From: Endomychus coccineus
Lineage: Eukaryota; Arthropoda; Insecta; Coleoptera; Endomychidae
Length of the DNA stretch: 64,000 bases
NCBI GenBank assembly: GCA_958510875.1
Contig: OY294072.1
Coordinates: 2,232,001 to 2,296,000 of the forward strand
Direction: 5' to 3'
Shown here piece by piece: positions 1-9,137 of this stretch; within the stretch, counting starts at the first letter, position 1, and every line of letters starts with the position of its first letter. Made by a program: the position numbers and the translations under genes. The notes below the pieces were generated by a model. That model searched no databases. It was not told where the DNA came from and was given only the letters and a program-made list of their open reading frames with translations.

Positions 1-515
1 GTACACTCCTAGATCCGAAAATGTCATATCTTCAGTTTTCGAGATGAACGCGACAATGTACGAAGCGAATGAAACGCCGATCTAGACGTTCACATTGAGT
101 ATACTAAAATCGTTATCAGAACAGCTATCGACATGAACTATGGGCAGGCATATTCAGAAATATGTTTCATATTTGAATCCGGCAGTGAAAATGATTCAAG
201 AACCCTTTTGGCTGAACGAGTACACTCTTGGATCTGAAGATGTCATATCTTCAAATTTAGTGATAAATGCAACAATGTATGAAGCGAACGTCGGCTTATC
301 CAGGGATGTGTTCTAAATTTGAACTCGAGACTAGAAATGATTTTAGAATCCTCTTGGCTGAACGCGTACACTCCTGGATCTGAAGGTGTCATATTTTCTG
401 TTTTCAAGATAAACGGGACAATGAACGAAGCGAACGAAACGTCGATTTGGACGTTTACATTGGGTATGCTAAGATCGTTATTAGAAAAGCTATCGACATG
501 AACTGTGATATATAG
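1..515. repeat. 219-bp satellite, left block
   Basis: About 2.3 tandem units of the satellite that fills 16874-31037 and 53404-60803. Recognisable pieces are ATGAACTATGGG, CGCGTACACTCCTGGATCTG, GATGTCATATCTTCAG and CGTTTACATTGGGTATACT. The block stops just after the GAACAG-CTATCGACATGAACT phase and gives way to AT-rich sequence. Short open frames here are satellite translations, not genes. Confidence 0.9.
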
Positions 516-1144
516 TGATTAACAATGTGACAGCTAACTTGCAATTTATTCAACATGGCCAACTTGCTGTTTTAATAATTTAATAATTACAATATATTAT
601 TATGTTTTCAGAAAAGGTGCGAAAACTAAATTCGAATTAAAATAATGCCTTCTTTGGACAGTTTCTCTATATCTTACATGCATTTAATATTATATAAGAT
701 TGAATATTCGTTTCTTTTAAAAAGGACAATAAATTTATTGGAAGTTTGCACAGCTCGTCCCAAAATTTTTTATGGTGTTTTAGTTTTTTTTTAAATATGG
801 AGAGTGAATAAAATATGTATCATCGAACTGACATGTATTACACAAATAAATTAATATTTCCCAGTTGAGTAAACTTGTATTTGGAATTGTAAAAAATATT
901 TTATTTGATAAAAATATCAAAAATCGCATAGTTTCAATAGATGAAAAAGATTGTGACCTCGATGTTGTATTAAAGTTAATTTATGGTGCAGAAGCTATCT
1001 GAGTTGGCCTGTTCTACCTTTAAAACTTCACGTGATCTGAGTTTGAACCGGTGTGAGCCAGGTTGGTTTCTATCTTTAATTAAAAATGCTACGGTGTGGA
1101 ATCTACCTTTGGTAAATTCAAAAGGAAATCAATTATATTGAATC
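516..1144. other. AT-rich spacer between satellite and element A
   Basis: This stretch holds no convincing complete gene. It is AT-rich with scattered AATAAA-like motifs. One coding-like scrap (862-1002) is listed separately. Around 1000-1075 there is a tRNA/SINE-like stretch, with an A-box-like TATCTGAGTTGG and a B-box-like GTTTGAACCGG. I could not define its ends. Confidence 0.5.
862..1002 (+). pseudogene. coding-like scrap, possibly BTB/POZ-derived
   Basis: An open frame of about 46 codons ends at TGA 1000-1002. Its last part reads IVSIDEKDCDLDVVLKLIYG. That layout (hydrophobic-acidic, then VVLKLIYG-A-E) resembles the end of a BTB/POZ domain, where a LxYIYTGE-type motif closes the fold. 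No start codon and no neighbouring exon is evident, so at most it is a relic. The family assignment is a guess from pattern. Confidence 0.2.
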
Positions 1145-1150
1145 GATACT
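1145..1150. repeat. target-site duplication of element A, left copy
   Basis: The six bases GATACT lie directly before the first base of the left TIR. The same six bases directly follow the right TIR at 13641-13646. A 6-bp duplication is the hallmark of Polinton/Maverick integration. Confidence 0.93.
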
Positions 1151-1339
1151 AGTAGATGAACTGGGCGCGTCCTGCGACAGGATATCCGGTCTAGCTGTCG
1201 ATGTGCATCCGGTGTGAGCTTGTCTTTATCAGTTTTGAAAGGATGTAGGTGATAAGGATTTTATTTGTAAAGAGTATACAGGGTGTGTATAAAAAGTGTG
1301 TCACATGTACAGAGTCACGTGACTAACACATGACAGCAT

Positions 1340-1935
1340 GGCGGCCCTAAGGTACAACTGTCATGGCGACCAAAAGGTCCAGCTGTCATATCGATCATAA
1401 GGTCCAGCTGTCATGGCGACCATAAGGTCCAGCTGTCATGGCGACCATAAGGACCAGCTGTTATGGCGGCCATAAGGTACAGCTGTCATGGCGACCATAA
1501 GGACCAGCTGTCATGGCGACCATAAGGTACAGATTGCTTCGTAGAGGTGTCGCCACCGAATGACAGCTGTCATGGTGACCATAAGGTCCAGCTGTCATGG
1601 AGGTCCTAAGGTACAGACTGCTTCGTGGAGGGGGCTCCGCCACCTCTGGGAAACAATCTCTACCTTTGGTCCAAAGGTACAGGCTGCTTCATGAAGATGT
1701 CACCACCACGTGACAGCTGTCATCGAAGGTACAAGCTGCTTCATGGAGATGTCGCAACCACATGACAGCTGTCATGGCGGACCAAAGGTACAGGTTGCTT
1801 CGTGTAGGTGTCACCACCACGTGACAGCTGTCATGGCGGACCAAAGGTACAGGTTGCTTCGTGTAGGTGTCCCCACCACGTGACAGCTGTCATGGTGGGC
1901 TATAGGTACAGGCTGCTTCGTGGAGGTGTCGCCAC
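1340..1935. repeat. 25-bp and 60-bp minisatellites in left TIR of A
   Basis: The outer part (about 1340-1620) repeats a 25-bp unit containing AGCTGTCATGGCGACCATAA. The inner part (about 1625-1935) repeats a 60-bp unit containing GACAGCTGTCATGGCGGACC and GCTTCGTGTAGGTGTCACCA. Each unit carries the palindrome ACAGCTGT or a close variant. The ORFs that can be drawn here (1461-1643 minus, 1808-2050 plus) are repeat translations. Confidence 0.85.
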
Positions 1936-2324
1936 CAGTTTGACTCGTCCGACTCATGCGACTCGTACGGTTTTGAAATCACATGATCTGTCACGAGATG
2001 AGATATGGTGTCTGTCACTTCGACGGAGTGTCTGTCACAAGGTGTCATAATGGCTATCACGTACCATAGAGCTGAAAGTTATAGAGCTAACCCAACTCAA
2101 AACCATAGAGCATCATGGTAGTGGAAAGAGTTGTCATGGGAGGTCTTCATCGAGGTGTCATGTCGCGTCTTGGAGGGCGTGACGTGGTGGATTCATGAAG
2201 CCTCTGTCACGCGAACTGTCATGACGGATCTATGAATGTCAACCATAGCTTTATAGGTATCAAATGAGAAGTCTTGATATGCAGAATGTTAATTTTATTG
2301 AATTGAAGATCTTGCGATCAAAGT

Positions 2325-2515
2325 TTACGAACGATGATGACGTCACTGCTTCGAACCGATGACAATAACTGATTCAATCCGGCGACCATAGTTCACGAAC
2401 GATGATGACGTCACTGCTTCGAACCGATGACAGTAACTGATTCAATCCGGCGACTATAGTTCACGAACGATGATGACGTCATCATCGTTCGCGAATTATG
2501 ATGGTCAGATGAGGA
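2325..2515. repeat. 65-bp repeats ending in a TGACGTCA palindrome (A, left)
   Basis: Two units of about 65 bp (CACGAACGATGATGACGTCA, then GCTTCGAACCGATGACAGTA) are followed by a near-perfect palindrome at about 2460-2495 centred on GACGTC. TGACGTCA is the consensus binding site of CREB/ATF-type bZIP factors. Hairpin formation is also possible. Equivalent arrays sit at the inner TIR edge in the right end of A and the left ends of B and C. Confidence 0.75.
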
Positions 2516-2845
2516 ATGAAATGCGAGTAATAATAATGATATCTACTCATTATTCATCACATTGATATTGAGAACTCTATGTGTAAATGTGAATAGTTGG
2601 AGGTTATGATAAAGATATCCAGTAAGTTTGTAAATGTGTCATTATGCATATATCTTTTGAAGAATACACACGTATACTTTGAAAATTTGTGAAGAAAGTT
2701 CATGAACTAAGAAGAGACTTGAATTTTTACGAAGATAAAATAAAAGTTATAAGACTGTTGAATACATTTACAAGTAAAAAAGTGAAGATAATGATGGAAG
2801 TGGGGATGTTAAAAACAAATTTCGTGATTCTAACCACAATTCTGA

Positions 2846-3271
2846 ATGGTATTCTATACGCGAACGTTCCCCAACACTGAAGGATGTTGCAACCGATGGT
2901 GGTGGGGGTGTAATCGTACCGAATGGATTCCGATGAATTTTAGAAAAATCAACGATAATCAATTAGAGGTATTCGCATTCAACATTCCTCAAGACGATCG
3001 TATCACCATACATTATAAACTTATACTTTTATTCTTTGATCGGAGTGAGGGAGATATGGCTGAATGGCAATTGCTCCAACAATCATCATGTTTACCGCAT
3101 GTCATACAAAAGACAATATCAACACCATCCACAAGTACATCATCCTCACTAGACGAAGAAATTTCTAAAATTTTCGCAATTTTGTATGCAATTTTATCTT
3201 CTTTATCAGTACTAATGTTGAAAATGTTTGTTAAATATGTAAAGAAGGCTATTTACCATGTAAATAAATGA
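2846..3271 (+). CDS. small membrane protein of the Polinton (copy A)
   Basis: This is the only plus-strand gene of element A, facing the rest. I do not recognise the family. The C-terminal half is well conserved with copy B. It has a WIPMNFRKIN stretch, a polar TPSTSTSSSLDEE linker, then a hydrophobic helix (IFAILYAILSSLSVLMLKMF) followed by a basic tail (KYVKKAIYHVNK), so a single-pass membrane protein is likely. The N-terminus is uncertain: compared with B there is a 22-bp deletion near 2877 and a one-base loss in a G run, which together restore frame. An upstream ORF (2689-2880), rich in charged residues, overlaps it. This is the position where many Polintons carry PolB. Confidence 0.45.
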   Translation: MVFYTRTFPNTEGCCNRWWWGCNRTEWIPMNFRKINDNQLEVFAFNIPQDDRITIHYKLILLFFDRSEGDMAEWQLLQQSSCLPHVIQKTISTPSTSTSSSLDEEISKIFAILYAILSSLSVLMLKMFVKYVKKAIYHVNK

Positions 3272-3316
3272 TTGTATGAAGATATAAGTGTTTTAATGAA
3301 ACAAAAGGAATGATAA

Positions 3317-4314
3317 CTATGATAATATATTGACATTATCATTTGCTAGTTCATAAGCTTTATTTTTGTGATTGATAACACATTCTATCAATGACTCGAT
3401 GTTGATATCACTAATCAATTGTTCACCCCCCTCTTCTTCTGCGGCATGAATAATATTTCCTCTTGCATACCATTTCAAATCGCGGCGGAAATTCTGTTTC
3501 ACTTCGTTACCAATATCGATAGCATGAGATATGTTAGACCATTTACGTATTAATCGCATTCCTCGATTTTGTAATTTTCTGTCGGCATCACGCCAACCAT
3601 CCTCCTGTCGACGCATTAGGTACCATTTTGGTCTCATATCATTCGATGTTCGATATAATCCTAAATAATATATATTATATAAATTTTATTATAAAAAACA
3701 AAGTAATTACCTAAATTTCGTCTCTTTCCGAAATTTATAGGAGGTGGAACAATATTTGGTGCAATTTTATTCCGTAAGGTGATAACATTCATTTGAATTT
3801 GTTGAGATAAGCGTTGAAATCGTTCTTTCGCGAGACATTCACGTTCCTCAGCTCTTTGACGTTCTTGTTGTTCCTAGAATTTCTCGTACTCACAATATTT
3901 CATCATAATAAATTTCATTAACGAAAACAGTTCACGTAACTCGATGACTTTAGGAGTTCGCATTTGCATCAATAATGATTCGAAATCAATAGCATCTAGA
4001 ACATAATATTTCTTTCGTGCATCAATCTCATCACAAATTTCTAAATGGTGTATATGCGGGTTTTTCCTCAACAATCTTGTTATAACACCCTTTTCAGCAT
4101 GATATTTTTTGCCGCGATAACCTAATCAATCCAATAGATCTTCATTCATCAGAACGCGTTGGTTTAGTTGAATATCCCAAAATAAATAGTTTCTTTTATC
4201 GTTTCTTATATCGATCCCAAATTTTAGACACACTTCATTAACTGTTAACTTAATGAGATTGTTGGTGGACCATGTAGCCACATTTGGATCACGAACGCAC
4301 GCTGCTAAGTTCAT
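3317..4314 (-). pseudogene. MSV199-domain protein, two exons (copy A, two nonsense codons)
   Basis: Exon 1 (4314-3711) encodes a domain with LTVNEVCLKFGID, a YLFWDIQLN stretch, LMNEDLLD and KKYYVLDAIDFESLLMQMRT, ending in ELFSLMKFIMMKYCEYEKF. This layout fits the MSV199 domain of insect DNA viruses (poxvirus, baculovirus and iridovirus proteins related to BRO). Exon 2 (3660-3317) starts at the LYRTSNDMRPKWYLMRRQED region and resembles the C-terminal domain often paired with MSV199 (DUF3627-like). The frame is maintained through both exons (604 + 344 nt, about 315 residues). TGG>TGA in LLDWLG and a TAG after YEKF break it. The start is placed at the ATG before NLAACVRD; the frame is open further upstream. 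DNA-binding or regulatory function is inferred only. Confidence 0.65.
3661..3710 (-). other. predicted 50-nt spliceosomal intron in MSV199 gene (A)
   Basis: On the minus strand the exon ends AATTTAG, then GTAATTACTT begins the intron, which is almost pure A/T and ends TTATTTAG before GATTATATCG. Unspliced, the frame hits the TAG of the acceptor. Spliced, exon 1 (phase 1) joins exon 2 in frame with strong cross-copy conservation. Copy B has the same 50-nt intron with acceptor ATTCAG. Confidence 0.72.
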
Positions 4315-4651
4315 TTTTATAACAGAACATCTTCTGAAATGATTCTCTCTTACATACGTGAGAACGTGAACGTGAATAGTGAGTTTGGGGGGGTAACTCT
4401 CTGTTTCGATGTCATTGCAAACGTTGATAACTGACTGATAACGTCACTAGTTGTTTCAATTTGTTTCATTTCCAGCAACCGACTACCATAGTTCACAAAC
4501 TATGATCGTCGGATGTTTACATCACCACCTACCGTTTGAGAAATAAAATATCAAATATAATAATAATAATAACATTTATTGGGAAAGATACATTTTGATA
4601 GTACATCATTTAGAACTAAAATTATAACATTATGATTCATCACCTGGTTCT

Positions 4652-5811
4652 TCACACTATACTCCGAACTGATCCTGTAATCGGAGAATACTCCATTATA
4701 CGATCGTTAATGATGATGCAATAAGCCCTGGTGTTTTTGGGGAAATTCAGGAAACTTTCCATCTCTAGTTTGACGTCAACTGTTGATGACTTTATAGCAT
4801 CGTTTTATTTTGAACAGTCAATCACAAAAATTGCTCTATTCTTGAATGCTATATAATCTAACATGGGCTCACTTATTATTTTATTTGAAAATGATTTATG
4901 GAAATCATAGTACATCTGGTATGCTTCCACGTATTGCTGGTCGGTGGAATTCAATTTCATTGCTTCATATGGATAACACTCTGAATTCAAGTATAGTTTT
5001 ACATTTAGCAAGTTTATATTATCGAAATATGCACTGTGCCTAACAGGATTATTTTTTCGATCAGTTTGGAAAGCTAGAATCACATATCTAGGACGTTCCA
5101 AATTCATTGATGTTTTACCAGCCCAAATGTCACGAGTGCTCTCCTTCATCAACGGATTTTCATGCAGATCCCAACTACGGAATGGAATCAAAATAGGCTT
5201 CTCAGCACTCAAATTCCCCAACATTTGAAATTTAACTTGATCACTTGGAAACACATGTCGCACTTTTAATGCTATCGTCTTCACATTCGAGACCTTATCA
5301 AGTGCAGCTCATGTTTTCCACTCAAAACTTTGTTATAGTCAATGAATAGGCCTAGTAGAAAATTCAACGGTATCCATAAATTGATTTTATTATTGTAGAC
5401 TGAACTCAATACATCCTTAAATGACCATCCAGAAATAGCTAGAGGTATAGATTCATGTTTGGCATATGTTAGATAAGCTCTGATGGTGCTGACAATACCG
5501 AGATCACGTACTTTGTCTATCTCTTTCCCATTCAATTCATAACTGATATATTCGAAGAGAAACGCTCCGAAATTATTCGTTAGTTTACATTCACCATCAC
5601 CACTTGCTTCTGGCTGGAATTCTGCCTCGATGAATAAAGCAGACGAGGCCCAATCTACCAACACATCTTGTTGATTGATTAATATCTCAATTTCATCGCT
5701 GTTGCCAAAAGATGTTGTGTGGGGGTAGTAGGTATGAGTTTCTCCTCGGATGATGTCTCCATTGAAGTTTGGCTCGTTGAATATTTGAAGTTTTTCCGAC
5801 ATTGTAACCAA
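4652..5811 (-). pseudogene. major capsid protein, double jelly roll (copy A, broken)
   Basis: The hexon-like capsid protein of Polintons/adintoviruses. The N-terminal half (5811-5281) shows the family signatures YYPHTTSFGNSDEIEILINQ, a FLFEYISYELNGKEID stretch and STIRAYLTYAKHE. The C-terminal half (5284-4652) shows ILIPFRSWDLHENP, LERPRYVILAFQTDRKNN, NVKLYLNSECYPYEAM and AIFVIDCSK. Compared with copy C, a 52-nt deletion at about 5283/5284 puts the halves in different frames, and CAA>TAA after VIDCSK removes the last part. The start is the ATG of MSEKLQIFNEP at about 5802. An AATAAA lies downstream at about 4575-4580. Confidence 0.88.
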
Positions 5812-5938
5812 GGGACTTCAAAAAATTGATATTTTCCAATGATAGTGATGCAGAAGCAACCTTCTTCCTTGAACTCGTTGTGGATAATGACTGATGACCA
5901 CTATGGGTATGTCTTTTATTGCTGAAATCCAAACCCAT
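5693..5938 (-). CDS. small conserved ORF overlapping the capsid gene start (copy A)
   Basis: The ORF begins MGLDFSNKRHTHSGHQSLST, is rich in Ser, Lys and His, and runs in another frame over the first about 120 nt of the capsid ORF. The N-terminal 50 residues are preserved in all three copies. In B and C it stops earlier, after QRAKL. In A it reads on to 81 codons, probably because the stop is lost. I recognise no family. A minor capsid or scaffold role would fit the position but nothing in the sequence proves it; it could also be a leader ORF. Confidence 0.45.
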   Translation of the reverse strand: MGLDFSNKRHTHSGHQSLSTTSSRKKVASASLSLENINFLKSLGYNVGKTSNIQRAKLQWRHHPRRNSYLLPPHNIFWQQR

Positions 5939-6024
5939 GTTCTCAAGTGATGGCTACTGCAACAACAACCTTTTCAGATGAATTCTTTTCATATAATGAG
6001 TGGTGGTGTGTATTGAATTATTAT

Positions 6025-6770
6025 TTATTGCTGGAAGCCATAATCCCTAGCGGTCTTTTTCAACTCCAACCGTATAATAATTTCTTCTGAACGAAAATTT
6101 ACCCGTTTCCAATTCTGATCTAAAATATTCAGTGTGATGTTATCGAAGGACGTCTTGCTGATGATCGGTAGATGAATAAGATTCTTCGGCTCTATATCAA
6201 TGGAAAACCCAGGTGGTACAAGAGGTGAGAACTCATATATCGTATGAGCTATCTTATTGTTATAATATGCTCCTGCGGTTAAGTTACACTCTACTGGTAT
6301 TGTTTGAACTTTGATTATGTTTATAGGTCTATCAGATACGTGTAGTTCGCGAGATGTCAATTTATTTCTGCTGAATCCCAACAGTTCGCTTATACTATCT
6401 TTAGGAATAAAATTCACTCCAAAATCACTCTTCAGCTCTGTGTGTAGAGTGTTGTTTTGTTAGATTTTATTGATAATTTCCGGTCACGTTCTTCTTGTTT
6501 CACTCCTATCACACAAACTGCACTTTGTATGAAATCCTCGATGTCTGTCAACTCGTAGGACCCCGTAGGTATAGTTACTACTTCTTCTTCACCCTTCACA
6601 TTTTTATAATAAAATTTATTAAAACCTTCTTGAATGTTCGGAATGCTATTGTACGTATGCAAGCCAACAAGTGCGATAGAATAATATGAATGAGGATCCA
6701 GTTCTATAGGTGGGTGGAAATCTACAGATAAGCGGGAGCTCTTACCCGTGATGGTGAACGTCTGAGACAT
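6025..6770 (-). pseudogene. penton / minor capsid protein (copy A, frameshifted)
   Basis: The start ATG at 6770 gives MSQTFTITGKSSRLSVDFHP, which is the Polinton penton (single jelly roll) beginning: FTITG-SS-L, PPIEL, YYSIALVGL and a TYNSIPNI-type motif. Later conserved parts are RPINIIKVQTIPVECNLTAG, YEFSPLVPPGFSIDIEPKNL and FDNITLNILDQNW. An insertion in the TTGTTTTGTTAG stretch around 6453-6462 shifts the frame; copies B and C are intact there. A TATA-like box lies upstream at 6798-6809. Confidence 0.88.
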
Positions 6771-6797
6771 GATTGATGAAAACTTTATCAACAATCT

Positions 6798-6809
6798 GTT
6801 TATATACTA
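6798..6809 (-). promoter_or_regulatory. TATA-like box before penton gene (A)
   Basis: On the minus strand this reads TAGTATATAAAC, 28 bases upstream of the penton ATG at 6770. The same box precedes the penton gene in B and C and the ATPase gene in A and C, so it is probably the core promoter for structural genes. Confidence 0.55.
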
Positions 6810-6821
6810 ATAAATGCAGGG

Positions 6822-7144
6822 TTAGTCGAGAACAACTGGAGAGTTAGAGAGGAAATCTAAACACAACTGACCACAATTATAAGTGTTATAATGTTGAAAA
6901 TTATCGTGATTGAATAATATCTTACACTTTTTGAAATAATCCACTAGTTCGCGATGGGGGCGTAAATTGCCAAAACTATCATAATAAAAAACTGTATCAC
7001 CGACTTTATTAAACCCAAACCAGTGAGTGCCTCCATTGTCCGAGCTATCATAAATACTCCTCTGAAATGGGGAATTTTCAGAGCTTTTGCTAGTTTGCGT
7101 AGATCGACATCGGTCAGAGGTCTTCTGGGTAGGTTTGATGACAG
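6822..7144 (-). pseudogene. adenain-type cysteine protease (copy A, start lost and internal deletion)
   Basis: The sequence aligns with the intact copy at 36980-37360. The start codon is CTG instead of ATG (7142-7144). About 59 nt are missing after GVFM, removing the stretch leading into the catalytic His region and shifting the frame. The 3' part still encodes the Cys region. The family (C5, Ulp1-like fold) matures capsid proteins in adenoviruses and is a Polinton core gene. Because of the lost start, the upstream PLA2/pX frame runs on into it. Confidence 0.8.
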
Positions 7145-7917
7145 TTTTTTGGATGTTTATTTAAATATAGACCAAGACCTTTGCGATACTTTTTCAAATA
7201 TAGAACAGATCCTTGTTTTCCCAAAGCTATAGCTTCCATTGTTTTATTATGTCTTTCCGTTTCCTCCAAGGTTTTCCGAGCTGCTTTGCTGTCGTTGACG
7301 GCCTTAGCGATGCCTGCACCACCTCCCGCCAATGCTCCAGCAGCTGATAAGCCGGCAAACAGAGGTAATAAAAATGATAGAAATCCTCCAGTCTTTGGAA
7401 TAGGAATTACTCTTGGTAACCGAACATTTTTCCGACCACCTGCTTTTTTGAATTGTTTTCGTGCAACTTTCAACGCTGTTTGGGATGTTTTCTTCAGATT
7501 GGATGAGTCAAACTTATTCTTCATAACTTTTCTCACCCCATCGACAATTGCACTTCCGAACCCAACCTTCTTTCTCATACCCTTCCCCAATTTCCTCTTT
7601 GCCTTCATAATTTTATCTACACCGAAAGCGGCAATCCTTTCTCTAAATTTTGTGTCTTTAGATTTGACACGTTGCCAAGCAGCGTTCTCTAATATTTTAT
7701 CCGCCTCGTGACGTCCTTCCAAACTAGCGTTTCGCAGATATGAAATATCGTGTTGGCGGCAAGCTTTATCGAGTGGATTGATACCTGAATCTCCTCTTCT
7801 CAACCGTTCTTCTAATTTTGTACCGGGACCACAGAATTGATAACCAGGAATATGAAGTTCAAACGGGAGCTTGTTTATAAGCGTATTGAGAACACCTTCT
7901 CCTACGTACGCTTCCAT
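7114..7917 (-). CDS. PLA2 domain plus pX/pVI-like basic protein (copy A)
   Basis: The start at 7917 gives MEAYVGEGVLNTLI, matching the start in B and C; the frame is open upstream. Residues 24-33 are PGYQFCGPGT (calcium loop) and 51-60 KACRQHDISY with the catalytic His-Asp pair, as in the phospholipase A2 domain of parvovirus VP1 and of Polintons/adintoviruses. A long basic middle (100-175) follows, then LPRVIPIPKTGGFL and a hydrophobic Gly/Ala-rich segment (177-207), then KTMEAIALGK and YLKKYRKGLGLYL. The latter half resembles adenovirus core/lytic peptides and may disrupt membranes or bind DNA. In A the last about 10 residues are altered because the frame continues past the usual stop into the damaged protease gene. 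Confidence 0.85.
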   Translation of the reverse strand: MEAYVGEGVLNTLINKLPFELHIPGYQFCGPGTKLEERLRRGDSGINPLDKACRQHDISYLRNASLEGRHEADKILENAAWQRVKSKDTKFRERIAAFGVDKIMKAKRKLGKGMRKKVGFGSAIVDGVRKVMKNKFDSSNLKKTSQTALKVARKQFKKAGGRKNVRLPRVIPIPKTGGFLSFLLPLFAGLSAAGALAGGGAGIAKAVNDSKAARKTLEETERHNKTMEAIALGKQGSVLYLKKYRKGLGLYLNKHPKNCHQTYPEDL

Positions 7918-8196
7918 ACAGACTGATGAGAATTCAAGATTGCGCCAATATTCAACGAGGGGAGGGAGAAAGACGAAAGATCTCAAAATAAATTTTTTTA
8001 TTAATTTCAAAATTTTCTCAATACAAAAGACTTAAGTATAATCTTAACAATATATGTTTCAAATATTATAATCTTCACTCTTGATTCACCCTCATATTCA
8101 CGGAATTTTGTTCTATTATAATAACCATACCCTCGAGTCAATAATATTCCAGCTATTTGTTTGTTCCTAATAATCTCCAAATGGTTAATGATGGGT

Positions 8197-9120
8197 TCAT
8201 TGAACGAGATCCGAATTATTGATCCAACTGTTGTGATTATTATCTAGACCCAACCATTTCACATACTGTTGACCCCTCCTCTTTCGTAATATTTTTTTGA
8301 TTAAATACACATCTGGTTGTTTTGTTTTCTGTAATTCTTCCTCATAGAAACAGCCGCTGATTGGTGCGTTGGTCATATCTTCTAGTAGATATATGACCGG
8401 GTTGGTAATTTTTACTTTGATGATTTTAAATAATTCCGTACTCCAATTGGGCGTAAATCCCTTCTCAAAAATATGTTTAGCCTTACTTATTCGTACCACA
8501 TCTCCAACATTGTATTTGTGAGGCAGAGCTAACTTGATGTGTGAGTAGGATCGCTTCAATATTTCGCTCTCAATCTGTTTCGTCACTTTTATTGGAGCCA
8601 TATTTATAGTACTATGTTTACGTTTATTATATTTTTCTGTGGTTTCTTCAAGTATATCAAGCCATTTGTATTTCCCGCTAAGACTGAAATGTTTGTAGAG
8701 CGATTCCTTTAACGTTCGAATGACACGTTCAGCAATGGCTGTTTTTTTCACACTATACATATTATAATGATTGATATTATGTTTCTTCATTAGATCGTTA
8801 AAGTGTTTATTGAAGAATTCTTTTCCCTGATCGCTTTGCAGATTCCTAGGCTTACGATGTCCTTCTAGCAATATAGAACTGACCGCTTTCCGAACCTCTT
8901 CGGCTGATTTCGTTTTCAGCGAGCGTGTCCATAGAAATTTCGAGAAATAATCAATCATAATCAAAATGTATTTGAATCCTCTATTTTCACGAGCGTAATT
9001 ACCCATTTTAGCCAGATCCATTTGCCACAAATCATCCAAACCTTCTATGATTGTTCTGCGTCGTTTGAAATTCTTCCTACTCGGCTTATGAAGCTCATGC
9101 ACAACTTGTTCTCTACTCAT
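8197..9120 (-). CDS. Polinton integrase with C-terminal chromodomain (copy A, intact)
   Basis: 307 residues. Starts MSREQVVHELHKPSRKNFKR. The retrovirus-type core has D35 (LWQMDLAKMG), D97 (LQSDQGKEFF) and E131 (KKTAIAERVIRTLK), with 33 residues between the last two, as in the Polinton integrase family. A basic region with an SH3-like YNVGDVVRISK stretch follows, and residues about 270-307 (DVYLIKKILRKRRG, VKWLGLDNNHNSW) form a chromodomain, which probably targets modified histones. It makes the 6-bp staggered insertion seen here. No HHCC zinc finger is visible. It lies between the fibre and PLA2 genes with short gaps. Confidence 0.93.
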   Translation of the reverse strand: MSREQVVHELHKPSRKNFKRRRTIIEGLDDLWQMDLAKMGNYARENRGFKYILIMIDYFSKFLWTRSLKTKSAEEVRKAVSSILLEGHRKPRNLQSDQGKEFFNKHFNDLMKKHNINHYNMYSVKKTAIAERVIRTLKESLYKHFSLSGKYKWLDILEETTEKYNKRKHSTINMAPIKVTKQIESEILKRSYSHIKLALPHKYNVGDVVRISKAKHIFEKGFTPNWSTELFKIIKVKITNPVIYLLEDMTNAPISGCFYEEELQKTKQPDVYLIKKILRKRRGQQYVKWLGLDNNHNSWINNSDLVQ

Positions 9121-9137
9121 CTTATCAATGTGGAAAT

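Larger units (their letters stand above)
1151..2560. repeat. left terminal inverted repeat of element A
   Basis: This matches 12002-13640 in reverse complement, with a different number of internal tandem units (1,410 versus 1,639 bp). From outside in: a unique AG-starting end, a shared stretch with TGTATAAAAAGTGTG, a 25-bp minisatellite, a 60-bp minisatellite, and an array of about 65-bp units ending in a palindrome around TGACGTCA. The inner limit is placed where similarity stops after ACTCATTATTCATCAC. Confidence 0.88.

Noticed and set aside
1461..2050. ORFs inside the left TIR of A (and similar ones at 12385-13212, 31603-31911, 32347-32589)
   Set aside because: Translations of 25-bp and 60-bp repeats and their flanks; no conserved protein pattern.
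7181..7711. 176-codon plus-strand ORF
   Set aside because: It is antisense to the PLA2/pX gene, whose motifs and cross-copy conservation support the minus strand.
8197..9120. Integrase of an LTR retrotransposon
   Set aside because: The D-D-33-E spacing, the HELHKPSRKNFKR start, the chromodomain and the neighbouring capsid genes fit Polinton; no gag or reverse transcriptase adjoins it.
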